Shown here: positions 18,655 through 26,061 of the stretch, piece by piece
Position numbering within the stretch: position 1 is the first letter of the stretch
Layout: each line of letters starts with the position of its first letter
Notes under the pieces: generated by a model
Told to the model about the DNA's origin: nothing
Databases searched by the model: none
Seen by the model: the letters and a program-made list of their open reading frames with translations, nothing else
Source: Viridibacillus sp050278625
Lineage (GTDB): Bacteria > Bacillota > Bacilli > Bacillales_A > Planococcaceae
Direction of reading: 5' to 3'
Assembly (NCBI RefSeq): GCF_050278625.1
Contig: NZ_JBNNTI010000014.1
Coordinates: 1-64,000, forward strand
Length of the DNA stretch: 64,000 bases
Program-made: the position numbers and the translations under genes

Positions 18655-19263
18655 TTATAAATTAGTGAGTGACTGGTGAATTACTTTAAGAATAACACCC
18701 ATTGTTTGTCCTTTAAAGACATCAGGAATAGCTTCACCTGTAGGATTCAAGAAATAGTAACTACCAATTTCCACATTGAAGGAGTACCCTAATTCTGTTA
18801 ATAAAATCTCTAAATCTGTTGGAAGCCCCTCCAGTCCAGTCTGGTCGGTGAAATACTTTGTAGGATAAATCTTCACATCAGTATCACCAGTACCGGTATG
18901 CACGACAAACAAGTCTTTTTCATGTTGAACAACCCACTGATCTTTTGAATACAATGAAATTCTTGCTCCTTCTAATGAAGAAATGGCATCTAAATTAACA
19001 CCAAAAATTTCATTGATCATCCCACGAATGCCTGCCCCTGTGATTTCCTTATCATATTGATTAAGGTACGAATCCATTACTATTCTAGACATTGAATTGT
19101 CCCCTTTTGATGAAAAACTTTCTACCGTATCTACTTTTGTTAAAATAGGTGCTTTGTCTAAATTAATTTCGAAAACCGAATTTACAACTTTAAAAATATC
19201 AGAACTACAAATCTTCTTTCCGTAAGAATCTAAATACTTATCCATCGTTGCTACTTTTGCCAT
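18655..19263 (-). CDS. Hypothetical protein with an internal duplication
   Basis: This 202-aa soluble protein is of no family I recognise. Its N-terminal half holds two copies of a module of about 30 residues: MDKYLDSYGKKICSSDIFK... (7-36) and MDSYLNQYDKEITGAGIRG... (63-92). Each copy ends in a (V/I)NxIF/VF(E/G)(I/V)NLD segment. The C-terminal half looks like a separate beta-rich domain ending with GQTMGVILKVIHQSL. The ribosome binding site is AGGGAGAA. It sits at the right end of the 5.4-kb cassette. Confidence 0.65.
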   Translation of the reverse strand: MAKVATMDKYLDSYGKKICSSDIFKVVNSVFEINLDKAPILTKVDTVESFSSKGDNSMSRIVMDSYLNQYDKEITGAGIRGMINEIFGVNLDAISSLEGARISLYSKDQWVVQHEKDLFVVHTGTGDTDVKIYPTKYFTDQTGLEGLPTDLEILLTELGYSFNVEIGSYYFLNPTGEAIPDVFKGQTMGVILKVIHQSLTNL

Positions 19264-19616
19264 TATTAAATTCTCCCTTAAAAAATTATATTTTAAGTAT
19301 AATTATACCAAAAATATCCGAAAGACTTTCTTAAGGGAATATTCGAATAGCGTATCAATATCTTTAAATAATGTATAAATACCGTATTTCCTTTTTACCA
19401 AGAACATCATTTACTTATAATACGGTTCATCACGATATATCTAAGTAAGGTTTTTATTTGATTGATTTTGAAACGACATTACTCTATTTTTGATTAAAAA
19501 CTATTCCATTTCCCTATAAACTGACCCCTTTATTTTAAAATAAATTGACACTTTTAAACATACCAATTCTTTGCTAAAATTATCAAAAATGAAAAGAGTA
19601 GGAAAGGTCTATTACT
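19264..19616. other. Intergenic stretch with an att-like site
   Basis: No gene is present. The att-like site at 19411-19428 divides it. To its right, from 19430 to 19460, a stem (TTACTTA / TAAGTAA) surrounds the site. The ECF gene promoter lies between 19460 and 19610. Confidence 0.5.
19411..19428 (-). other. SCC-like attachment site
   Basis: The minus strand reads GAACCGTATTATAAGTAA, 16 of 18 identical to the end of rlmH and differing at one base from the consensus GAACCGTATCATAAGTAA. It is enclosed by inverted TTACTTA/TAAGTAA arms with AAACCTTAC beyond. Confidence 0.75.
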
Positions 19617-20150
19617 ATGAACACAACAAAAAGTTATTCAAACTCACGCACTTTTGATTTAATTTTAACCGCAATGTTAATTGCACTAGTATTCGTTGCA
19701 ACTCTCTTGATAAATATTAAACTACCTATTACTGCAAACGGTGGTTTGGTTCATCTTGGAACAGCCATGCTCTTTATTGCCTCAATCTTATTTGGCCCTA
19801 AAAAGGGAGCAATTGCCGGTGCTGTTGGTATGGGGTTATTTGATTTAATATCTGGTTGGACATTGTGGGCACCTTTTACTATTTTGGCTCGTGGCTTACA
19901 AGGTTATATAGTTGGGAAAATTGCTTGGTCGAAACACCGCAAAGGAAATAATTTCACATTTAATCTATTAGCTACAATTAGTTCGATTCCCTTTATGTTA
20001 GGTGTCTATTATATTTGCGAACGAGTTATATTTGGTAGTTGGATTCTACCAGTAGCCTCTATTCCTGGAAACCTCGTTCAGAATGTTGTAGGAATCTGTG
20101 TGGCCATACCGGTTTGTGCTGTACTAAGAAAAGTTCCTGTTTTTAAATAG
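19617..20150 (+). CDS. ECF transporter S component
   Basis: This 177-aa membrane protein has about five helices and the motifs of the ECF-type S component family PF07155: NGGLVHLGTAMLFIASILFGPKKGAIAGAVGMGLFDLISGW and ILARGLQGYIVGKIAW. S components bind a vitamin or precursor and work with a shared EcfA-EcfA'-EcfT module, which is not in this window. The substrate cannot be told from sequence alone. It is the only gene between two att-like sites (19.4 and 20.2 kb). Confidence 0.78.
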   Translation: MNTTKSYSNSRTFDLILTAMLIALVFVATLLINIKLPITANGGLVHLGTAMLFIASILFGPKKGAIAGAVGMGLFDLISGWTLWAPFTILARGLQGYIVGKIAWSKHRKGNNFTFNLLATISSIPFMLGVYYICERVIFGSWILPVASIPGNLVQNVVGICVAIPVCAVLRKVPVFK

Positions 20151-20231
20151 AAATAATAAAAAATGACCTCGCGTGCATATTGAAGCCCTCCATTACCGAA
20201 TAAAAGCAGCAAATCTATTTTATTGAACTAT

Positions 20232-20251
20232 CTACTTATATAGTACGGTTC
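20232..20251 (-). other. Degenerate SCC-like attachment site
   Basis: The minus strand reads GAACCGTACTATATAAGTAG. The left half and the ATAAGTA end are kept, but two bases are inserted in the centre. The outer arms CCTCCAT (20187-20193) and ATGGAGG (20255-20261) form a stem, as at the other junctions. It is probably no longer functional. Confidence 0.5.
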
Positions 20252-20436
20252 AATATGGAGGACTCTCGTTCTCCACCGAATTTTTTGTTTTTCTAAAAAT
20301 TCTATTAGGTCAGCATTTCTAACGAAAAAACACGAATAAATTACTAAAAAGTCCTTAAATAATTACTAAAAGCAGATCATTCTATTTACTTAGAATATCT
20401 GCTTTAGGTTTTTTATATAATTTTTAGAAACCGCCC

Positions 20437-20453
20437 TTACTTATGTACGGTCC
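20437..20453 (-). other. SCC-like attachment site with a one-base deletion
   Basis: The minus strand reads GGACCGTACATAAGTAA, one base shorter than the consensus. It is bordered by AAACCgCCCTTA and TAAGGGaGGTTT arms (20428-20477), the terminal inverted repeats of two abutting cassettes. Confidence 0.65.
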
Positions 20454-20671
20454 ACAGTTATGTAGCTAAGGGAGGTTTAAATATGTAACAATAAATCTCC
20501 CAAAAAATAAAAAGTATTTAAGTTTTCAAAGCTGATATCTGAATGTTCTATAAAAATTCAATTCAAAAAAGATATTTTAATACCTACAAAATATTCAAGC
20601 AAAACAATTGAAGAAAAAGATTTATCTTCTACAAACACTTTGTTTCTTCATCCAAAGAATTAGCTATATGA

Positions 20672-22159
20672 CTAGTCTTTTTTTAGACCAAGCGCCTGTG
20701 CTGTTGAAGCATGAACTTCTTGTAATAGCTCTGGATTTTCAACTAGTGATTTGCCATAAGATGGAATCATTTCTTTTAATTTCGGTTCCCACTCTTTTAC
20801 ATGTTGCGGGAAGCATTTGTTTATTACCTCGAGCATAACGTGAACGGCTGTAGAAGCACCTGGAGATGCACCTAGCAATGCAGCGATTGAGCCATCAGCA
20901 GCACTTACAACTTCCGTACCAAATTGAAGCGTACCTTTACCACCCGCTTCAGTATCTTTAATAACTTGTACTCGTTGGCCAGCAACTACAATATCCCAAT
21001 CCTCGAGCTTAGCATTCGGGATAAACTCACGTAACTCTTCCATACGCTGTCCTTTCGATAACATAAGTTGTTGGATCAGATATTTTGTCAATCCCATCTC
21101 TTTAACACCTGCCGCCAATAACGTCGTAATATTATGCGGTTTTACAGAAGCGATTAAATCCATATTCGAACCTGTTTTTAAGAACTTAGGTGAAAAGCCT
21201 GCAAATGGTCCAAATAGTAACGATTTTTTATTATCGATAAATCTTGTGTCAAGATGAGGAACAGACATAGGGGGAGCACCTACCGCAGCTTTTCCGTATA
21301 CTTTTGCATTATGTTGCTCAACGACTTCTTGATTATTACATACCATGAATAATCCGCTAATCGGGAATCCACCAATATGTTTCCCTTCAGGTATACCTGT
21401 TTTTTGTAATAACTCCAGGCTCCCTCCGCCAGCTCCAAGGAAGACGAATTTTGCATTATGGTATTCCATTTTACAGCCGTCCATATCGTGCACTTTTAAT
21501 TCCCATGAACCGTCTTTAGTACGTTTAATACCTTCGACACTATGTTTATAGTTGATATCGACGTTTTGAGTTTTTAACTGGTCAAATAACATACGCGTTA
21601 AAGCACCAAAGTTGACGTCTGTGCCAGTGTCGATTTTTGTTGCTGCAATGGCTTCATTCGCTGGACGGTCTTGCATAATAAGCGGAATCCATTCCATCAG
21701 CTTTTCTGGGTTATCGGAAAATTCCATTCCTTTGAACAGTGGATTATTTGACATCGTTTCAAAACGTTTTTTCAAATACTCTACATTATTTTCGCCTTGT
21801 ACTAAACTCATATGAGGCAATGGCATGATAAAGTCCTGAGGATTACGTATAAGATTGTTGTTTACAAGATAAGACCAAAACTGCATTGAAAGCTGAAACT
21901 GTTCATTAACTTTTATAGCTTTGCTAATATCTATGGATCCGTCCGTTTTTTCAGAAGTGTAGTTAAGCTCGCACAGTGCTGCGTGCCCCGTTCCTGCATT
22001 ATTCCATTCGTTAGAGCTTTCTTCTCCTGCGTCTGCAAGTTTCTCAAACACTGTAATGTTCCAGTCCGGTGCCAATTCTTTGAGCATTGTCCCCAAAGTC
22101 GCACTCATGATTCCGGCACCGATTAAGATAACATCTGTTTTATTTTGTCTGTTACTCAT
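20672..22159 (-). CDS. mqo: Malate:quinone oxidoreductase
   Basis: This membrane-associated FAD enzyme oxidises malate to oxaloacetate and passes electrons to quinone. The protein is 495 aa, the usual length for the family. The dinucleotide-binding segment LIGAGIMSATLG lies at the N-terminus, and family motifs EEWNNAGTGHAALCELNYT-like (here SSNEWNNAGTGHA), FLGAGGGSL and SPGASTAVHVM are all intact. The ATG at 22159 is preferred because AGAAGG lies nine bases upstream. It is the only gene between two att-like sites and has a structured leader. Confidence 0.95.
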   Translation of the reverse strand: MSNRQNKTDVILIGAGIMSATLGTMLKELAPDWNITVFEKLADAGEESSNEWNNAGTGHAALCELNYTSEKTDGSIDISKAIKVNEQFQLSMQFWSYLVNNNLIRNPQDFIMPLPHMSLVQGENNVEYLKKRFETMSNNPLFKGMEFSDNPEKLMEWIPLIMQDRPANEAIAATKIDTGTDVNFGALTRMLFDQLKTQNVDINYKHSVEGIKRTKDGSWELKVHDMDGCKMEYHNAKFVFLGAGGGSLELLQKTGIPEGKHIGGFPISGLFMVCNNQEVVEQHNAKVYGKAAVGAPPMSVPHLDTRFIDNKKSLLFGPFAGFSPKFLKTGSNMDLIASVKPHNITTLLAAGVKEMGLTKYLIQQLMLSKGQRMEELREFIPNAKLEDWDIVVAGQRVQVIKDTEAGGKGTLQFGTEVVSAADGSIAALLGASPGASTAVHVMLEVINKCFPQHVKEWEPKLKEMIPSYGKSLVENPELLQEVHASTAQALGLKKD

Positions 22160-22188
22160 TCTTACCATCCTTCTACCTTAAGATTTGC

Positions 22189-22259
22189 AAAAAGGATATA
22201 GGCCGCCCTTGCTCCGGTATCACAGCAAGCCAAGACGCGATCTAGGAACACACCTTTTC
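22189..22259 (-). promoter_or_regulatory. Structured leader of mqo
   Basis: On the minus strand AAAAGG (22253-22258) can pair with CCTTTTT (22189-22195), enclosing a perfect CTTGCT / AGCAAG hairpin (22208-22229) with a GATACCGG loop. The segment is GC-richer than its surroundings. I recognise no known riboswitch. It may be an attenuator or a remnant of a structured element. Confidence 0.35.
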
Positions 22260-22353
22260 TTTCCTAATTATACTCCTCTAGAGGCTCATAATCGACTCAA
22301 ATTCATATGATTTTTCAACATTCCACAAGTTACCTTAAAATTATATTTCATCA

Positions 22354-22371
22354 TTACTTATGGTACGGCTC
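22354..22371 (-). other. SCC-like attachment site
   Basis: The minus strand reads GAGCCGTACCATAAGTAA, which differs from the consensus GAACCGTATCATAAGTAA at two positions. It lies just upstream of the mqo leader. Confidence 0.7.
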
Positions 22372-22427
22372 TCCGCAACATGCTAACTGTAACTTATCGC
22401 TTCATCCTAAATTTGTAAAAACCATCT

Positions 22428-22445
22428 CTACTTGTGATAAGGAGC
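22428..22445 (-). other. SCC-like attachment site
   Basis: The minus strand reads GCTCCTTATCACAAGTAG, followed by GAGATGGTTTTT, which resembles a cassette-end inverted repeat. It lies 74 bases from the previous site and is the left boundary of the 13.2-kb RiPP cassette. Confidence 0.6.
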
Positions 22446-22447
22446 TC

Positions 22448-22640
22448 CTTACTACAAATAGATTTGATTTTTGACTTATATTCATCCACATAAATAGCTT
22501 GTGCCTCTTCTTCCACAAGTTGTTCCGTTGCATATGAGTGAAACCAACGTTCAACTATTTTTTAAGGAAGTTCATATTCTCGTGCGACTTCCACTGGAAA
22601 TACATTCGGTGCCTCTTCTGATGCTAAATTCCAAAAAATG
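22448..22640 (-). pseudogene. Remnant of a helix-turn-helix protein, possibly a transposase
   Basis: A broken minus-strand frame reads SEEAPNVFPVEVAREYELP, then a stop, then KIVERWFHSYATEQLVEEE. This is a helix-turn-helix style segment like those near the N-terminus of some transposases. Both ends are missing. A shorter, more decayed homologous stretch (SEKEPN) follows the inverted repeat copy at 35.5 kb. Confidence 0.4.
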
Positions 22641-22645
22641 ATAAT

Positions 22646-22738
22646 TTTAAAATAGATTTGATAGACTAATAAAACAAAGCGAAAACCCCTAACGTGATTT
22701 GTCTCGACAACAATTACGATGCATGAGTTTTCGCTTTT
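22646..22738 (-). repeat. Left copy of a long inverted repeat
   Basis: Its reverse complement matches 35449-35541 over about 93 bases with roughly eight differences. It carries AAAGCGAAAACTC near one end and GGGTTTTCGCTTT further in, so each copy is also internally palindromic. Confidence 0.85.
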
Positions 22739-22922
22739 CTTCTTGTCTGAAATAGTAAATATTTAAAATTTCATCATGACAACTCCAAGTTTTGATGTTA
22801 AACCTGATTTATCTCTTTTTCAATGAATAATGGTGTTTTTAAATCAAAAGGATACAAAAACACATTATCCTTGTCAAATTAAGTGTTTACTCAATAAGTT
22901 CTTTTGTACTGTTTAATTTTTA

Positions 22923-23092
22923 TTATTCAGCTTTGTTAATTAATTCTTTCATCAATGCCCCATTCATTGGACCTTTAACGATGTCAACCATGTTTCCTTT
23001 TGTATCAATCATATAAGTCGTTGGCAGCGTGAGTACTTGATATGTACTACCTACAAAACCTTCTTCATCTAACATCCTAAAAGGATATCGAT
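22923..23092 (-). pseudogene. 3' fragment of a thioredoxin-like (TlpA/ResA) gene
   Basis: The minus strand reads MLDEEGFVGSTYQVLTLPTT (the cis-Pro region of a thioredoxin fold), then YMIDTKGNMVDIVKGPMNG and a C-terminal helix before TAA. That is the C-terminal third of a TlpA/ResA-like thiol-disulfide protein. The N-terminal part, with the WCPPC active site, is found as a separate fragment on the opposite strand at 35072-35391. Upstream codons contain a stop. Confidence 0.7.
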
Positions 23093-23279
23093 TTCACAAG
23101 TTAATCATGTTAAATTCCACAGTAAATACAATAAAGAAGCACTAGAAAGAATTATTGAGGTGGATGCACTATCGGACAGTTTAAGAGAGTTACTATTGAA
23201 ACGATTAAATAAATAATTACACCGTAAAACATCAGATGATATACTCAATATTGATGTTTTGAGAGAGGAGATATATAAT
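23093..23279 (+). other. Gene-free stretch with a short coding remnant
   Basis: On the plus strand about 32 codons ending at 23215 read ...YNKEALERIIEVDALSDSLR... and stop in KRLNK. It looks like the C-terminus of an unidentified helical protein whose start is missing. The promoter of the MFS gene must lie between here and 23266. Confidence 0.4.
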
Positions 23280-24458
23280 TTGAAAAATAGAAAACGAACC
23301 TATATCTATATATTGGCATTATTTTTTGCTTCTATTAATTTACGTATAGGAATCACATCAATCTCACCTTTATTAGAGACAATTCGTCAGGACTTAAACA
23401 TGAGCAACTTTTCCGTTAGTTTTCTGACATCTATTCCCGTATTATGTATGGGGGTGTTTGCATTACTTACAGGTAAGGTGAACAAGAAGTATGGAGCAGA
23501 AAAGGCAATTTTAGCTTGTCTTATTTTAATTGGAGTTGCAACATGTATGAGAGCTTTTACTTATTCAGTTCTCACATTACTTATTAGCTCTCTATTTATT
23601 GGTATTGGTATTGCGGTTGCTGGTCCATTGCTATCTGGATTTATTAAGGAGAAGTTTCCTACTAAGATTGGTTTAATGATAGGAGTATATTCAGTTGGAA
23701 TGGGAACAGGTGCTTCCTTAAGCGCAGGGATGACTATCCCTTTACAACATGTATTGAAAGACTCTTGGAATGTGGCACTTGCATTTTGGAGTGTGTTTAC
23801 CATTGTTGCTCTTCTCTTCTGGTATCCCGTTATGAGACTAGATAAAACTACTAAAACACATAATAAACAAAACAATATATTACCATTAAAAAATAAGAAG
23901 GTATGGTTGTTTACAGTCTTTTTTGGACTGCAATCAGGTATTTTTTATTGTATTACCACTTGGCTTGCTCCAGCAACTCAAAGTGTAGGGTTAAATAGTC
24001 AGCAAGCTGGAACTCTGGTTACCGTCTTTACATTTGTTCAAATGGTATGTAGCTTTGTCATTCCAACTTTAGCGGATTTTTATAAAAATCGAACATTTTG
24101 GTTATTAGGTAGTGTGTGTTTTGTGGTAATAGGTTTGTCACTCATGATATATCCATTGACTACAGCATGGATCCCTTCTATTTTACTTGGAATTGGGCTT
24201 GGTGGGTTATTTCCGTTGGCTCTTATGTTACCGTTGGATGAAACAAATACACCGGAAGATGCAAGTGCATGGACTGCCATGATGCAGTCAGGAGGATATA
24301 TGATTGGTGGACTTATTCCTGTTTTAGCAGGTATTATACGTGACTTTTCTCAAGGTTATCAACAGGTGTTTCTCATGATATTATTTTTAAGCGTGATTTT
24401 GTTCATTTTAACTTTAGTAATGAATCAGAGAAAAGTAGAAACTAAGGTCTTACAGTGA
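23280..24458 (+). CDS. CynX/NimT-type MFS transporter
   Basis: This is a 392-aa twelve-helix transporter. The opening ALFFASINLRIGITSISPLLETI is the signature of the CynX/NimT (cyanate / 2-nitroimidazole) family, and PLALMLPLDETNTPEDASAWTAMMQSGGYMIGGLIPVLAG is the matching second-half motif. The TTG at 23280 is chosen because GAGGAG lies nine bases upstream. The substrate is unknown. It is the only intact plus-strand gene at the left end of the RiPP cassette and is probably unrelated cargo. Confidence 0.85.
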   Translation: MKNRKRTYIYILALFFASINLRIGITSISPLLETIRQDLNMSNFSVSFLTSIPVLCMGVFALLTGKVNKKYGAEKAILACLILIGVATCMRAFTYSVLTLLISSLFIGIGIAVAGPLLSGFIKEKFPTKIGLMIGVYSVGMGTGASLSAGMTIPLQHVLKDSWNVALAFWSVFTIVALLFWYPVMRLDKTTKTHNKQNNILPLKNKKVWLFTVFFGLQSGIFYCITTWLAPATQSVGLNSQQAGTLVTVFTFVQMVCSFVIPTLADFYKNRTFWLLGSVCFVVIGLSLMIYPLTTAWIPSILLGIGLGGLFPLALMLPLDETNTPEDASAWTAMMQSGGYMIGGLIPVLAGIIRDFSQGYQQVFLMILFLSVILFILTLVMNQRKVETKVLQ

Positions 24459-24772
24459 TATCCAGTTGCTATAATAAAAACTTAGAGTGGGCTTTTCCTT
24501 AGAGTAGAAAGCCCATATTCTTTTTTATCGAATTTGCTTAGCGTATATTTTCGTTAAAATGTGGGTGGTACCCCTTACTAAAGTAAATATTAGTAAGGGC
24601 TTTTTTTATGTCGATTTGAAATAAAGTTTGATTATTTCTGAAATCGTTGTTAAAATATTTTCTCCAAAAAACCAACCTTCTCTATACAAACTGAAATGGA
24701 CCGTAATTCGATACATATACTTGAAAAATAGGAAAGAATCTACGCTATTTTGGACAGTTCTCAATATCTACC
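24459..24772. other. Convergent intergenic stretch with two terminators
   Basis: Stem-loops at 24488-24516 (GGGCTTTTC / GAAAGCCC) and 24571-24608 (CCTTACTAA / TTAGTAAGG followed by seven T) end the MFS gene. The second may also stop the RiPP operon from the other side. No gene is seen. Confidence 0.7.
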
Positions 24773-26050
24773 CTAATATTTATATTCTTGTATATGCTGC
24801 TTTAATAAGTCTATTTTAATATGTTTGCCATTTTTAAAAATCTGTTGAAGTTCTTCTATGCTATTTTCGTGATTATTTAAAATATTTATGGCATTTATTT
24901 GAGCATAAATATATTCTAAATTATAGAAAGGTGTTTCAAACAACATAGTTTCATACATCCATGTATTACATAATATTATGTCAAATTTATTTGTATTACC
25001 AATATAACTATGTGTATGCTTCTTAAGTAACTCTACAAAAAGACGATTTTTACACTCTAATGTCTTATATTCTTCAAAACAATCGTAAATCTTCTTTTGA
25101 AATTCAAATAATACTTTATTCCATAAAACAGAAGATTTTTGTTGTATTTCATAAACTTGCTTAACATTATATGATGCAAACTGTCTTACAAATATCGCTT
25201 CAAATGAATGCGCAACAAATTCTTTTACTTCAAATGATGTACACCTGTGTTCATAGTCAATATTAGATGTAATATATTGGTGATAAAGATGCCCGATTTC
25301 GTGGATGATATTGAAATAATCATCAATGTCACCGCTACAACTTAAAAAGACAAATCCTTTTTTAGAGTAGGGTAACTCAACAAAAAAACCTTCCTGTACT
25401 CTGGATTCCTTTAAAATAACAAAACCTTCATTATAAAGATTTTCAAGATAATTACCAAAATCCAGATCCATTACCTTTATGTTTTCTAAGATATCTTTTT
25501 TAAAATCGAATATGTACTTTAAATCGTTTATTCTGATTCTATTTAAATCAAATGGATGTAAAATATCATTATTGTTTTTCATTTTATTTTTATTATAAAA
25601 TGCTTTTAATTCTTTACTATATTTAGAGATTGTTTCGTCAACATTAGCTTCAAAAAGCAATTCTATTGCTCCGTTATTATTTTCTGCTTTATAATAAGTT
25701 AAAAAATTTATATGTGAAAGGTTTTTAATATATCCATTTCTTTTTATGACTAATTGGTTATATATATTATTAATATAATCAACATTTAATAGGTCATTGT
25801 TTATTTCTTTATGATAAATGTCAATAAGAATATTATTTTCCGTATTATATAAATATCTATACTTGTTTTCCTTTGTATTATTTATTAAATCTTCTTCCAA
25901 AGATTTTTGATTTTTAAATTGGTCATTAAATATAGATATTGTATTAGATATCTTTTTTAAATAATTTGAAGGCAGTTCTAAATCTAGTGATAATAAAAAA
26001 TTAATATTTTCAACTTCTTCACACAAATAATCATAATCAGATTTTAGCAA
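24773..26050 (-). CDS. M3-like zinc metallopeptidase of the RiPP cluster
   Basis: This 425-aa protein has the zincin motif HEIGHLYH near residue 249 and a downstream Glu in FEVKEFVAHSFEAIF. That pattern is typical of family M3 (oligoendopeptidase F, thimet). M3 enzymes cut short peptides, so it is the natural candidate for removing the leader or degrading it after modification. No signal peptide is present, so it acts in the cytosol. The TTG start follows AGGTGG with a seven-base gap, 11 bases after the dehydratase gene. It is the last gene of the operon. Confidence 0.8.
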   Translation of the reverse strand: MLKSDYDYLCEEVENINFLLSLDLELPSNYLKKISNTISIFNDQFKNQKSLEEDLINNTKENKYRYLYNTENNILIDIYHKEINNDLLNVDYINNIYNQLVIKRNGYIKNLSHINFLTYYKAENNNGAIELLFEANVDETISKYSKELKAFYNKNKMKNNNDILHPFDLNRIRINDLKYIFDFKKDILENIKVMDLDFGNYLENLYNEGFVILKESRVQEGFFVELPYSKKGFVFLSCSGDIDDYFNIIHEIGHLYHQYITSNIDYEHRCTSFEVKEFVAHSFEAIFVRQFASYNVKQVYEIQQKSSVLWNKVLFEFQKKIYDCFEEYKTLECKNRLFVELLKKHTHSYIGNTNKFDIILCNTWMYETMLFETPFYNLEYIYAQINAINILNNHENSIEELQQIFKNGKHIKIDLLKQHIQEYKY

Positions 26051-26061
26051 CAGCTGTCCAC

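Larger units (their letters stand above)
20151..20671. other. Gene-free stretch with two att-like sites and a terminator
   Basis: It holds the sites at 20232-20251 and 20437-20453. Between them, at 20372-20408, is a strong hairpin (AAAGCAGAT-ATTCTA / TAGAAT-ATCTGCTTT), probably a terminator. Nothing coding is supported. Confidence 0.6.

Noticed and set aside
24571..24608. CCTTACTAA...TTAGTAAGG hairpin considered as another att-like site
   Set aside because: It lacks the GAACC and TATCATAA core, and is followed by seven T. A terminator explains it fully.
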